From the NCBI GenBank assembly GCA_034401795.1, contig CM067367.1, forward strand, positions 83,502,814 through 83,566,813: DNA of 64,000 nucleotides, read 5' to 3'. Position numbers and translations under genes: made by a program. This document shows, piece after piece, positions 23,106-37,200 of the stretch (position 1 is the first letter of the stretch; each line of letters opens with the position of its first letter). Below the pieces are notes generated by a model that ran no database searches, had not been told where the DNA came from, and worked only from the letters and a program-made list of their open reading frames with translations. This stretch comes from Chaetoderma sp. LZ-2023a. Its lineage: Eukaryota > Mollusca > Caudofoveata > Chaetodermatida > Chaetodermatidae.

Positions 23106-24300
23106 TATCCTAGAACATGTTGCCTGTACAAATTTAGCATGTGGACAGCTAAGCATGCATACACGCACATACAAACCACAAAAACTAACAGCACCATCAC
23201 CAGCCTATGTGTGACTGAAAAGCAGTGAGATAGACTAATGCACATATATATATGTAAACATGGAAGAAGCACCAAGCTAGAAGTGCATGCTGGGAAGACA
23301 AGCGAAGCGATGCATAGACACGTCATCAAGCGGAGAAAGCGGAGCGACAAGGTTCTTTTAAACCTGAAACAACAAAGAAAGGAGTTAATAACTTCATTAT
23401 TTGATAAATAAAAATAATCTATGGTGAAAAATAATTATTCTTATACATGTCATATATTGTTACTCGTGACTCTAACTAGTATAAATCTGTCTGTCAGATT
23501 TCTGAAAAAGATGCCTAACTCGCAACTATAGTATGCTGAACTTGTTCAAAGCACATCTAAACATTCAAAATCCGGGCAAAGAAACATGCTCAGACGAAAT
23601 TTGCCGAGAAAAACAATTTCTATCTAGATAATAATTAATATCAGTTTGTAGTTCTACAATTTTAAAACAAAGAATGAATGGCAATCTAACACTGTTCTGA
23701 TTGATGGTGCACATGCACGCATTACACACACACACACACACACACACAGCTGGTTCTTGTATTAACTGTAAAGGATGTCATATAGTTGTGTCTAAGAAAA
23801 CTAGTGCATAGTACATCTATATAAGGCAGTCAGTTGGTAGTGTTGGTGTCTGAACACATTGTCTGTCAAAAATTCTTAACATTTCTGAAACAAAACTAAT
23901 ATCACAACTACATGCATAGAGCAATCACGCTTGTTACTTTGAAAATGGAAATGGTTTCGTAAAGAGAAATTATATAGAATTATTGTACTGATATATTGTC
24001 TAGAAGTTAAAACTATTAAATGCATAAAATGCATATGCGTATTAAAATATGCAAATGTTTCAGTCAGATTATGGGAGAACAGAAACCACTACAAAAAGCA
24101 GTTACCGTAGACGCTATTAAAACGTGTGTTTCGTTTTCTATTAAACATGCTTTTAACGTAAATTATTTTGTGATAATTTTTATGGGAAGATATTTCTTAC
24201 AGTAGTTAATTTTACTTACAGAATATTATATATACAAACACCCAGAGGTCAATAAATAACGGCTAATTTACAACATAGGGAAAAATACGTGATGCACCTC
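23106..24300. other. No gene recognised; (AC)n tract inside
   Basis: No open frame with domain features was found. An (AC) run lies at about 23724-23748. On the - strand a strong acceptor-like tract, CTTTGTTGTTTCAG, ends at 23367; this is discussed as a possible last exon of the Rho-GEF gene. Confidence 0.4.
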
Positions 24301-25052
24301 CTAACCCTTTAACACTCAGGCCAGCCCAAAGTGGCTACTGGAGCGGTTCTTCAGAAATGTCCATTTGCGGATCAGACTATTTTTGACAATTTTCCACTGA
24401 GAAATTTTTAAAAATAATCTTGGTCTGCAAATTGGATATTCTCTATGAGAAAAATTGAAATTTTCGTGAACAAAGTTGCGGGTTAAAGGTGTTAATCTCT
24501 TCATCGCGAGACTTTTTTAAAATGTGTATCATCATTATTATTATTTATTTAATTTTTTTATTAATTATTAATTAATATAAATAATGTACAATGACTATAA
24601 TTACTTAACCCTTTAACCCTCACAAATCAAAAACAACAAATTCTTTATAATATACAGAATATTCTGTTGAATATTTTGAAACTTAACTGGGAGCTGTTCC
24701 TGCCTAGTCAAATTAGTTTCAAATTATTCAACAGTTTTCATGTGAGACATTGGCATTCGAGGGTTAAAGGGTTAACAGATTGTCCATTACTATTATTAGA
24801 GCCTGATCCAGACTAATTTTAACCCTTTAATGGCCAAGCCGGCCAAAACCGGTTTCTGTAGTGGTCTTGAGGAGTGTCCATTTGCTGGCCAAGAGAAGAC
24901 TGAAAATTTACCACTAGAATACCTGGCTCGAAAACCGAGCCAGTCATTCCAGTGATAAATTTTCAAAAATAGTCTTCTCTTGGCCTACAAATGGACATAT
25001 AATAGGAAAATATTTTTATTTTCTTGACCAAATTTGACCATTAAAGGGTTAA
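24301..25052. mobile_element. Two core-A MITEs flanking a TTAA element with a core-B hairpin
   Basis: 24301-24495 is a core-A copy with a deleted left arm. 24605-24775 has the same outer signature (TTAACCCTTTAACCCTC and GAGGGTTAAAGGGTTAA), but its centre is the other hairpin, TCTGTTGAATATTTTGAAAC to TTTCAAATTATTCAACAG. 24819-25052 is a full core-A copy with CGAAAACCGAGCCAGTCATT at the tip. Confidence 0.8.
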
Positions 25053-25325
25053 TAACAACACCATCATTCCATAAAAAGCTCTCGGAGACATATTTAAAAA
25101 GAAATTTCCCTCAGGTTTTTTCTTCAACTGTCTTAACCCTTAAATTAAAATCCTGGATCAGGCTCGATTAAGTAGTAGCAGTATTATCAACATCAGCTAA
25201 CCACTTACTCGCTACGCATAACAAGGGAGATAACTCTTTCTCATAGAAAATTGAGGCTTCCAAGTGAAGAGAAATTTATTTTAGAAAACTTTCCTCTGAT
25301 ATGACTAGCACTTAAAGAGCACTCT

Positions 25326-25485
25326 TAAACTTTCACGAGTCAAGATTGGTTAAGAAAACTAAAATTCTCATTTGTAGGCCAAGAGGACTACTTTTGAAGA
25401 AATACCAATGGAATTACTGGCTCATTTATCAAGCCAGCCATTTCAGTGGTAAAATTTAAGGAAGGCTTGACCAGTAAATAGTTAA
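25326..25485. mobile_element. Degenerate core-A foldback MITE
   Basis: It retains GGAATTACTGGCTCATTTAT and AAGCCAGCCATTTCAGTGG. The right outer arm is shortened. Confidence 0.65.
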
Positions 25486-26344
25486 AGAACCAGTCATATA
25501 CATAAAATACTTTATTCCCTTTCTATAATTATCTTTTTATAAAACAGGATTATCTCCCTTGATTCAAGTGACCGTTTAACGGTTACAATCATATATTATA
25601 CATACCGTACTAGTTATGATAATATCATACTATTGCACAAAAATAAAGACACTGTTTATTCCGATTAAATGTTTGACTTTCAACCAAGATAATTAAATTT
25701 ACTGATAATGGAACAGACTCGAGAGAATCTGTCCCCATTGCAACCACAAGATGGTCGAAACTCGAAAGTCAGGGTGCGAAATTAGATTGTCTGGAAGCCT
25801 ATGGTAACTCTGTGTCAGTATCTCAAATTCAAGTCACCATTTAATTAGGATGTTGAATATTTTAAATCTAATTTGACAGGAAGCTGTTGCATCTGCTCTT
25901 TAAAATTGTAACGGTTAATCACGGATACAACCTATGTCTTAGGTACATGTTAATGATGTCATAATACTAAATGGCACGCAGAAGTTACAATGGGGGTGGG
26001 AGTGGGGTGCACCTGCTGCGCCACTACCAAATCGGGGATGGCTGTAGGCGTTGGTGAACTAGGCCTTGCTAGGGCACCAGATTTTATGGGGGCTGGAAAT
26101 ACTGTGAGTGGGTGGTATAATGATGCTGGGAAATGGCTTCTCAGAGCATCTAATTTTCAAGGGGGGCGTAGCACCAGCCCTGGATTCAATCTTCTTAACA
26201 TCACACCGCACCCCGTGAAACGTAATTGTAACTCGAAACATCTTCGAAATTCGAAAAGCTGCCTGTTTTAACATTTCCACCATCATGTGATTGCGAAAGG
26301 CATAATATATGACACCAATGTTCTATGCTCCAGGAAAAACTTGA
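25486..26344. other. No gene recognised; part GC-richer
   Basis: 25845-25885 holds one arm of a core-B hairpin (GTTGAATATTTTAAATCTAA). 25980-26270 is GC-richer than its surroundings and open on both strands for 75-93 codons, but it lacks recognisable motifs and flanking splice signals I trust. It may be a fragment of an unrecognised repeat. Confidence 0.35.
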
Positions 26345-27042
26345 TTAACCCTTTACTGTTCAACACCGGCAAAACATCCTCTGCAAAGGTCCATATAGCG
26401 ACAAAGAGAAGACCATTTTTGAAAAATTATGACAATTTTCTAAAATAGTCTTCTGTTGGCCTGTAACTGGATGTTCACTATGTAAAAATCTTAATTTTCT
26501 TGACCATTAAAGGGTTAAACTGGCGAGCGTGCCAGACTGATGCTTATAGCAACAGATATAAAAGTGGCATCTTTTAAAACTAACTTTATATATCTTTAAC
26601 ATACTTTTGCATGTCAGGTCAATGACATGCTTTTCCTGTGCAAAATTTTGTCAAAAATCGATAAAATACGTATTATCGATTACAGCACTAAAATCTTTTA
26701 AGTTTCAAATTTTTCTGTAATTGAAATACAGTGTGTCTGATCTGTCACTCAAGAACAGGATTTCCAGAAAGACCATCTTAGTTCTTTTATCCTAAAATGC
26801 TAAAGACTGGTAAAGAAAATAAGAATTTTTGCTAAAATTGGCCTCGGTAAAATCTCGTGGAATGCATATTCACAGGCCAAGAAGAGTATTTTTTGGGATT
26901 TTACTCCTGCCACAACAGACTCAATAAACGAACCAGTCATCCCAGTAGTAAGTTTACAAAAACAGTCTTTTATTGGACTGTAAATGGACACTGAACAAGC
27001 GAAAATCTAAATTTCTTCTGACCAAATTTTGACCATTAAAGT
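26345..27042. mobile_element. Two core-A foldback MITEs
   Basis: 26345-26518 is internally deleted: the central GAATGACTGGCTC arms are gone, but TTAACCC and AAAGGGTTAA ends remain. 26789-27042 is complete but diverged, with AACGAACCAGTCATCCCAG as its second arm. Confidence 0.7.
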
Positions 27043-27066
27043 GATAATAATGGCACACAGTGTCAG

Positions 27067-27455
27067 CGGACCTTTCCATTTTTAGCCATGCCCCGCCCAT
27101 CATTAGCTAAGCTCCACCCACACCTCGCCGTGTTGGGATTGATCGATCCCCGAATACCCTAGCTATCAATTTCCTGAAAACTATACAGGGAAGCTGTTGA
27201 ATATTTTGTAACTAATTAGACTGGGTGCTGTTGCTGCCATAGGCAGCAACAGCGCCCAGTCAAATTAGTTTCAAAATATTCAACAGAATTTTTATTAAAT
27301 AGTAAAGCAAACAATTTGTACAACAGCCCATAGACTGTCATCAAATATGCGTTCGTGACGTACTTATCGATGTCATTCATTATGATGTCAGTGTACACGC
27401 CACTCAGTTCATTATGACGTCATATGATGGGTGGGTACTCTGGAAAGGTGAGTTG
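27067..27455 (+). mobile_element. CRE-bearing core-B foldback element
   Basis: Very similar to 13499-13892. The hairpin arms TGGGTGCTGTTGCTGCC and complement are intact, a perfect TGACGTCA lies at 27415-27422, and the end is TCTGGAAAGGTGAGTTG. Confidence 0.8.
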
Positions 27456-27494
27456 TAGGCATGGGTGACAGTACATATTAAAGCTCTTATATTT

Positions 27495-27895
27495 ATACCC
27501 TTTAACACTCCAGCTGGCCAAAGCCGGCTTCTGCCAGTGGTCTTGAGAAATGTTCATTTATAGGCCAAAAGATAAGTTTTGAAAATTTACCACAGGCATA
27601 ACTGGCTCATTAACTGAGCCAATCATTCCAGTAAATTTTCTAAAATAGTCTCTTGGTTTGAAAATGCACGTTTTGTGTGAAAATACAATTTTATTGAACA
27701 AATTTGAAGGTTAAAGGTTTAAGCACCTTGAATGCTTAGTTTTTGCAGCCAACATTTCCAATTGGACCTGCTAAATATTTTGAAAATAATTTCACTTAAA
27801 GTCCTTGGTAACATAGCCACCAACAACTGAAAATATTCAGTAAGTCAAGAGTTTTTGTTCTTTGAAATTATTGTCTGGTGGCTTGCAGCAGCGAG
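27495..27895. mobile_element. Core-A MITE followed by a core-B hairpin
   Basis: 27495-27722 is a core-A copy starting CCCTTTAACACTCCAGC. 27745-27895 is a short core-B element of the GTGGC subtype, with AAATATTTTGAAAATAATTT and a shortened partner arm. Confidence 0.7.
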
Positions 27896-28014
27896 ACAGT
27901 TACGATAATGTGTTGAAAGTCAATTATATCACATACTACAGTCATTGGCTGAAGCAAAGAGAAATCATAAAATCACGAAATGAAGGTCATCGTAATTCCT
28001 CAACAATCACTTAC

Positions 28015-28238
28015 GTCGCTAATGACGGGAAACTGTCGAACCACAGTTGGCACAGACATGCCACTAGGTGGTGCTTTCATATGTTCGTGATATGATCGGG
28101 GTCTCGAGGATTGGGCAGAAATCGATGAGAAATCGTGTAGATCATGTCGATTTAAAAATGGCGGCTCCATGCTGATATCGGGTTCAATACCACTCTCTGA
28201 AACGAATTTATAATATTCACACGATAAGCTTTGAATTT
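28015..28238 (-). CDS. Rho-GEF candidate last or penultimate exon
   Basis: The frame reads [20 protein letters not shown] and then [20 protein letters not shown]. The length between a GTGTAG acceptor (before 28238) and the donor GAC|GTAAGT (after 28015) is 224 bases, which exactly restores phase. The acceptor has a poor pyrimidine tract and abuts a TTAA-ended foldback element at 28262-28460, so its position is uncertain. If unspliced at the GTAAGT, translation would stop four codons later at TGA. Otherwise a further exon is needed to the left. Confidence 0.65.
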
Positions 28239-31200
28239 CTACACAATGTCTCCTTTCCACGATTTAACACTTTCACCGATAAATCACGGAAAAAATACAT
28301 TATTTACGATATAAAACTTCTGATGAATATTTTGAAATTCATTTGACTGGAAGCCGTTGCTGCCTTCAAGTAAAATTAATTTTTTAATATTCGACAGTTT
28401 TTCTCTACAGTTGCTTTGAAAATGAGATATGGGTAATTCATTTGTGCATGGGTTAATGAATACAAAATTAGGACACAAAAGTGATTTTTAATAGAAGCAA
28501 ATGTCTACAAATGTTAAAATATTATTGGACCAGGAATGACAATGCAGAGTTTGGAGAGAACTATACCCCACACCCCATCCCCATCCTTTCACTATCACAC
28601 AATGGTTCTACGTAGCGTGAAGGTTGTCTAGCAGTGCAGTGTCAAAGGAATCTGATACAACAGATTATGTTCATGCTTATTTACGTGTCTTAGTATATAC
28701 TAGGCCTGTGCGATTATTGCTTTGAATGATCACGATCGATTAATTTAAGAATAATCGTGATTACTCGATTAATCAGATTGGGTACAAATTACACAGACGT
28801 AACAACAAAAGCATGTCAATGACGAAAGCTGCAATGGTGTTTAGAAAAGACCATTTGCAGGCTAAGCGATGACTATTTTTGAAAATGTATCACTGGATGA
28901 TGCATTTTCAAATATAGTCTTCTCTTGGCCTGCAAATGGGCATACATTCACTAAGCAAAATATAAATCTTAAATATATTGAAATATTATATGCAGTAGAA
29001 ATTATTCATGAATATTTGATTATTCAATTTTTAATCATATTAAATTCACGATTTAAAAAATAATCGCGATTTTCGATTTAATCACACAATCGCGCAAGCC
29101 TAGTATGCACTGCACTGTTGATGATATTCACTCGATCATAATGGACATATTATTAGAATTAAGGATAATCATACTTTGTACAATGGGGTCACTGTGACTT
29201 TGATAATTTGAAACACCCCCCCCCCCCCCACACACACACACATTAACAGCATTCTTTGGCCAAGTTTTGTGTGTTTCTTCAGTAGAAATTTAGTTATCAT
29301 CTGGAAACGGAATTTCCGTAATTTGGTAACCATGACCTTGACCTTTTGGCCCGCCTAAGGAATTAGTTCTTTGAACACCTGAAAGCATTAAACAGACACG
29401 TTTGGTGAAGATCTTTTCAGGAGAACCTAAGTTATTATCCATAAATGCAAACCAAATTACTTAATATGGCCACCGTGTCCGTCTTTGGATTGCCAAGGGC
29501 AACACACAAGCCAAGTTGGGTAATGATCCTTCAGTAGAGGTTGAGTTATCTCACAGAAATGATGTTGTCGTCCATATAACCAAGAGCTTTCAGCAAAAAT
29601 GTGTCCAAAATATACATCAATCCTTTCTCAAATGAGTCAATATCCCGTTAGCCCTCAAATTTATTCAAGAAAATTTCAATTTTATCAGTTATCGAGCCAG
29701 CTATTCATGTGGTAAATTTTCCAAAAGTCTTGGTCTCCAAATGGATATTTAGCAACATCACCGTAGAAGCAGTTTTTGTCCATCTTGAGTCGTAAAGGGT
29801 TAAAAATTGGATTTCTGACATAATGATGATGAAGACATTTTAAATTTCCCATTGCTTTAGTATGGGCACCTTTGCCGGGAAAATAATCCAAGATGGCCGC
29901 CAAACCATTTATCCGACAGTTTCGGAAATGTCAAATTTGAACTCAGAATACCTAAAATCATATATAGAACCAATTTTGGCCTAAAAATCCATCAAATAAA
30001 CAAATCCAATATGGCTGCCAAACACGCTACATTTTGAATGGCCCACTGCGGCCATGTCTTTTGATGGATCAACTTCCCTCGAACAAACTTTAATGGCCCG
30101 TAGTCCCTAATCATATCTCCCAAATTTCAGCCTGATCCCTTCAGCGGTTCTGGAGAAGTCGTTTTCGGGAATACTAGGTCATCCAAGATGGCCGCAGAAC
30201 AATTCAGTAAATCAAGTCCTCTTGAACAAACTTAGCTTATGTCTTTCCATAAATGAGGTTTCATGAGTTTTAATCGATTCCCCAAGTGGTTTTGGAGAAG
30301 ATTTTTAGACATTTCCTAAAATCGTCCGAAATCCAAAATGGCCACCGGACAAATTGGCCGATCGGCTTCATTTGAACAAACTTGGATCCCTATCCCCTAA
30401 GGATGCTTCCAGCCAGAGAAGAAGTCATTTAAATGAAAAGTTGATAGGCAACGGATGGACGACGGATGGTCGCCATGGCATAATCTCACTTGGCCTTTCA
30501 GGCCATGTGAGCTAATAATCTAATGAAATTAAATTTACATAACTGTACACTAACAACACATTTCATAGGTACTTACCGTTTGACGAAGCAGCGAATGATC
30601 TCCGAGTAAATCGAGGACTGTCTGGCACCTGTTCAAAGATTGCATTTGTTCCGAAAACAGCATAACTTGAAGTTGATTGACTGCTGTTGGACGAGGAATT
30701 ACTACTGACTGAGATTATTGAATGTGGTCGCTTGTTGCCATTGCGTAAATGTTCAAATGAAGACACGGCAATGGAATTACGTGTTCGCGCTGGAGAGGAA
30801 ATGGAGAAGAACAAATAACTACATCACACAGAAAAAGACATGCAGGGGTCCATTTCTAGCTATACCCTGTTCACTTCTAGCTAAGATCTGCCTACCTTTT
30901 ATGCGCGTTGGAATAGATTGATATACTTTGAAGTCTGAAAACCCAGAATCCCATTTTCAAGGTAATTATACAGGTAAATGGTTGAATATTTTGAAACTAA
31001 TTTGACAGAGAGCAACAGCTCCCAGTGATATTAGTTTCAAAATATTCAACAAAATACTTGTTAATTTGTAAATTCATCCAAAAATACAGTTCGTACAATA
31101 CTGACAGACGTTTCTAGTTTCATGACAGAGTTATACTTCATTATGATTGTGACGTAATTGATTATGATGTCAGGTACATGAGTGGCAGAACGCATCCCTC

Positions 31201-34200
31201 CATTGGAAGCAGAATAAAAGGTTATTATCTATAGTGCATGGAACCGCATCACACAGCATCTAATATTAATATTTTTAGGTGGATGGTCCCTTAAACCACC
31301 TGACAAACCAGACAGCGACCCTCATGGTTACCTTTTCAGTTGCAACTCTCGACAAGCAACAATCGGTCTGACCAATTTTTTACATTTCTGACAAAGCCGC
31401 ATAAGTTACAACCACATGCATTGCACGTTCACTTTTCTTCATTTCCACCCTGTCCTTTATCATCCCATCAAGTTACTAGATAAACTTATTTCAGTTATTG
31501 ACTTCTATTCCGGCAAAAAACCGTCTTAAATCAATTATTTGCTTTTCTGTTTTCTTAATAAAAAAGAACATGTACTGTCTTCCAACTCTACAATCCTACA
31601 ATTACCACACCCTCGCCAGGTACATGTTTTAATGTGTGACTTGCACACACGCAACCTCCATTCAGTACTTACCTGCACGACTTCCAACAGCAATGTTCAC
31701 AAAGCGATCATTAATATTATCCGCACTGGGCTTGATATCCATACAAGGTTTGTTACCGACGCCCATGCTCGCCATTTCTGTGAGACGCACCTCTGTAGAA
31801 AACAAGATTAACCAATAATATAAAATATATAAATTTACTCCATATATCATGATAGAAGCATTAAAGTTGAAGTCGTGCAAAAATAATCAATATCTAATCC
31901 TTACCAATAACATAGTGCAATTAAAAAAATCAGTTTCGCTAACTCTATTATGAGTGCGATAATGGATTCAACAAGACCCACACAACAACTCTGAGCCGCT
32001 ATAAAAAGATCCACTCAGTACAGTTATTAGCATGGAGGCTACGTATGCATTTGACAGGTAAGCTCTACTTAGCGTAGCGATATGCAGAGACGTCGCTTGT
32101 GTATTACTTAGATACAAACGCTCACGCCAATGCCTACCAGTCAACTCTGACCTCTGTGTATTGAGCAAATCCCTTTACAAAGCACGGGACATGTTAGGAA
32201 GGTCTTGTTTAAAGCAACAATACATGACTCAGAATAGTTATCGAACATGAAACTTTAATTATAGCACTATGTTACAGGTAGGGGTTAAGCATTAATTATC
32301 TTAGCATGACGCCTTGGCTTTAACGTTTCACCGATAAATTCCAGAAAAGTATCTTCTTTATTATACAAAACTTATTCTGTTGAATATTTTGACATTAACT
32401 TGACTGGAAGGCGTTGCTGCCAAAGGCACCAACGGCTTCCAATCAAATTAATTTCAAAACATTTAACTGTTTCCTGTATGGTTGACTTGATAATGAGACG
32501 CTGTGAATTCATCAGTGAACGGGTTAATACATGGAACCAATCAATCACTCAAACATGCGTTTCAAATGATGTCACAGTAGTCAACTGATGTTAAAATTCT
32601 TCTAATTCCTTATCCACAATATAAACTAAGTCCAAACCCCATAAAAATATGGAGAATCGGAAATTTTAAATTTTGAAAAATAGATCAAAACTGTAGTTTT
32701 ATTGAGATCGGATAAGTCTGTGATTAATTAAATGTACATTGAAAAACATTTATATGCACATAGCACGCCATTTGGATTGCTATGTCGAGCCATCCTATGC
32801 TGCGCATATAGGGCTCGAGAACAAATAGTCCTCTTTTGTTCTGCAAGTGGACATTGGCTACGGACAATTGTTTAATTTTCTTGACCATGAATCGATTAAC
32901 AGTCACAGAATCCAAAACTGCCTCTGTAGTGGTTTTGAGGAATGTCCATTTGCAGGACTACATTAATCATTATTGTAAGTTTCAGTAGTAAATTTGCAAA
33001 AAAATAGTTTACTTAATTAAGAATAATCGTGATTACGCAATTAATCAGCATGTGTAGTGTGCACAAATTACCCAGACATAACAACGAAGACATATCAATG
33101 ACGAAAGCTATAATGGTGCTTAGAAAAATCCATTTGTCGGCCATGAGAAGACTAATTTTTTTAATGCTTGAGCCAGTCATTCCAGTAATACACTTCAGTT
33201 TTCTCTTGGCCTACAAATGGATCGCTGAGCAAAATGACAATGTTCTTGATCGATCATTTAAGCAATAATTAAAGGCTGGGTTTCTAAATATTTTACGCAG
33301 TAGAAACTGTTCACGATTATTTGATTACTTAATTTTTAATCATATAAATTCCTAATTTAAAAAGACAATCACGATTTTCGACTAAGTCAATTAATCATAC
33401 AAACCTACTTAGTGCTTTGACATGAAGGGTTAATATTTGAGTTATATCCTATGAATTAAAACGTAGATACACTGATTCTCTAGAGCTCTGGTTACCATGG
33501 TGCTCACCTCTGTTCTTGATTGCTTGTTTCCATAGTAACTTAGAGATATCATGCACCCAAGCATTCTTTACTTCCGAGTTGGGTGCCTGCAAGATGTAGT
33601 TATCTCCACCCGAACGACGTCGGAACCAAATCTCAAACTTATACGGGCTATCACCATAGCTTTCCGTGAGACCAACATCGGAATTCTGTCAATCATAAAA
33701 CAAAATAAAGAAAAATTACCCAGATTTATTAATCACTTAAGCCTGTTCATGAGAACATCCGTTCAAGAAAATTTCTCACAGAAAATGAAATAATTTTTTT
33801 TAATTTACCACTAGAATGACTGGCCCAAATATCAAGCTAGTCAATTCAGTGGTAAATTTACCAAAATAGCACTCTTGGCCTCAAATGGACATTTTCTATA
33901 ACAAAACTGAACTTTTCTTGAACAAACTCGAAGATTAAACCGCTAAAATGTCTCCATTAGCAAGATTGAGGAATAGCATCTAAATACCTGCATCCTGATT
34001 GTCATCTCCATAGTCATAAACATTATCATCATCACCATCACCAACCCACCACCACCACCCCCACTATTATCGCCTCTACTCACCCTAAAGCTGTATTTGT
34101 AGATATATGTATCATGGCCACCTTGCCGGCCACGCTTTGTCTTGCCAAATAGTATCAAGTCTTCAAATAGGAAGATATGACGTAATGATTTCTTTCGTCC

Positions 34201-37200
34201 CTGCCAGACGAGGAACTCATTTTGTCGGAGTAGACGGCCCTGCTCCTGTAAATTCACCTGCAACAATATAAATAATTTGTATTAAAGTTTTTATGAAAAA
34301 TTTATTCAAACATCTTAATGCAGCAGCTTTCATCATCGCCAATCTCAGTCAACACAAGTTATCACATATTAAACAGCTTCTGATCAAATGTCCACTCATC
34401 CAGGTGTCTTAAAGAATAAATGTTGAAACACAATTATTTTCTCTCAAAGTATTAGCATACCAAATTTGAATCCAATCCTTCCACACGCTCTACAGTTATG
34501 ATCCCAGACCCAGATTTTGGACAAATCCCACCTGGGGTCTTTTGACAATGTATTGGTGCAGCAAATTGGCTGCAAAACCAATGCCTTCTAATCCTACAGT
34601 TTAGCTCATAAATAAGTTTAAAAACAAACAAAAATACTTGTTAGTACAATCTTGAACACGATGTAAGAAATGTTCTTTTGAAGCTTCAATGTCTTCCGAT
34701 CCAATTATGTTCAACAGACATAAGTATGTTTTATTTAGTTTTAATAAGTTATTTCTGAGCTGTACTGTATCCATAGCGGATATGACTCAGCTTTCAATCA
34801 AATCAATTTTTACATCGTACAGAATTTGTCATCTTTGATCTTTAACCCTCAAATTTGTTCAAGAAAATCTAAATTTTCCCATTAAAAATTTCCACAGACC
34901 AAGAGATGATTACCTTTGAAAATTTATCACTGGAATGACTGGCTCTGTTATTGTTATTATTCCAGTGGTAAATTGTCAAAAATCGTCTTCTCTGGGTATG
35001 CAAATGTACATTTCTCAAGAAGACTGCAGAAGCAATTTTGGGACAGCTTGAGTGCTACAAGGTTAGTCTGCTAATAACACTGTCGTTAAACCAGTGCATA
35101 AGCTCAATTATCTTCTTACTGATAATTTTCAATAGCCATAGGACGGTCATACTTACTACTACCAAAACTAATGGATGAATCAAGTCTTAGCTAATCCCCA
35201 CCATCTCTAGCCTTGCCTGTTTGTATCGATCAAGTTTTGGACAGCACCCAGTCAAATTAGTTTCAAAATATTCAGCAGCAAGCTTATTAAATAGTACTAG
35301 ACACACAATTTGTACAATTTGACAGACTATTAAGCATTTAAGATAAACTTAATTACGCCATTCATCAGCTTACATGTGACGTTGTTGAGTATGATGTCAT
35401 ATGACTGATCAATAAACTGGATTCATCTATTCCATAAGTTCTATATATTTCTTTCCTTTACTGGTCAAGACTGACCAAGAAAATCTAAAGTTGTCTTTGT
35501 TCTATGAATGGATATTTCTCATTTTGACCATTAAGGGGTTAAAATACAAAGCTATCCTACTCACATCACAGTCTCGCAGTGAATCCATGGCAAGGAGGTC
35601 ATTGCCATGACGAAGCTGGAACTTCACCATTTCCTCAGCTGCCTGAAAACAAATGGTAAATATGGTTAATCAAGAAAAATACGAAACAAGAACAATGAGT
35701 GCTGAAAAGGCTGCTGGTGTCTGAGGGAAACATCAGAAGAAAGCTATACTCGATCAACCCTTTGAACCCCGAAGGGCTAAAATATCAAAATCATTTTAGA
35801 TTTTATAAATATTCAAGTAAATATTTTGAAAGTAATTTGACTGGAAGCTGTTGCTGCCATATTTAATAGCTTACCTGCACAACGACCTTGAAATTAGAAT
35901 CTGGGAATTCAGCATTACAAGGGTTAAAGCAACCTCCAGCTCAAGTACAAATGACTTGAATAATGCATACCAACCATAATTAACCCCTTCAATACAACTG
36001 ACCATATACAACAAATTATTTCTGATGCATAAAGTAGTGTTGAATAATTTCAAAATGATTTGACCGAGTTGTTGCTGCTTTGGGCAACAACTGCTTCAAT
36101 GAATAAGGGTTCCTACAAGCCAAGCATGGGTTACCTTGAGATCTGGGTACTCTGGGTCAGTTTCAGGACAGTCTTTGATGATATGTTTCAACAGTAGGGC
36201 ATATTTGCCCATCCTTTGAACTGGCTTAAGTAGGTAGCTGGACAGGTCCATCTTATCACCCAACTCCTGTTGCTTGGACTGAAAATATATCAAGTGTATA
36301 CATTAGTTACAAATAAAGAAATATGTTAATGGTCAAGGTTCGTAAAGAAATCTAAATCGTTGCTTAGTGAATCTCCAATGGAGGAATCCAGTTGTAGCCA
36401 TGCCCCGCCCATCTCTAGCTAAGCTCCATCTATGCTTTCCATATTAGGTTCAATCGATACCTGCACTCTGAATCTTAATTTCCAGAAAACTATACAGTTA
36501 AGCTGTTGAATATTTTGAAACTAATTTAACTGGGTGCTGTTGCAGCAACAGCGCTGGGTCAAATTAGTTTCAAAATATTCAACAGCCCGTTTATTAAATA
36601 GTAAAAATATACAATTCGTACAACCTGACAGACCATTAAGCGTTTAAGAAAGACTAAATTGAGTCATTCATGATGTAATTGACTATGATGTCAGCTAACA
36701 CGTCACATAGTTGATTATGATGTCATATGATTGACTGACAAACTGGATTCCTCCACTGTGTGCCAAGAAATAATCATTCCAGTTATACATTTTCAAGAAG
36801 AGCCGGCTCTTCGCCAGCAAATGGACAATCCTCAGGACCACTCCAGAGGCCTTGATTTTGTCCGGCTTCGCTTTGAAAAACTTAAGTAACCACGTGTCTT
36901 TCACGACAACTTTTTCATGATTCATAGATTATAGAAAGACGTGACCATATATAAGCTACAGTCCGATTGGTTATAATACATTATAGTTAATTTCATTTTG
37001 GAAATCCCTCCCATATACGGGAGTGAGTAAAACATAAACATGACAAAGGTAAGTGATCTATTTACTGTTTATAATTGCGAGTTTTGTGGTCCTATGATGG
37101 TGTACTGAGTTTGTTAGACATGTGTACAAGGATCGAGCAGGAATGATGCTAGGATGCTGCTGTTGGTCCAGATGTTGGAGGTACTGGTATTGAACATGGG

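Noticed and set aside
25990-26286. Overlapping open frames on both strands in a GC-richer patch
   Set aside because: No recognisable motif, no convincing splice borders, and Gly/Val-rich composition from GGGGTGG-like repeats.
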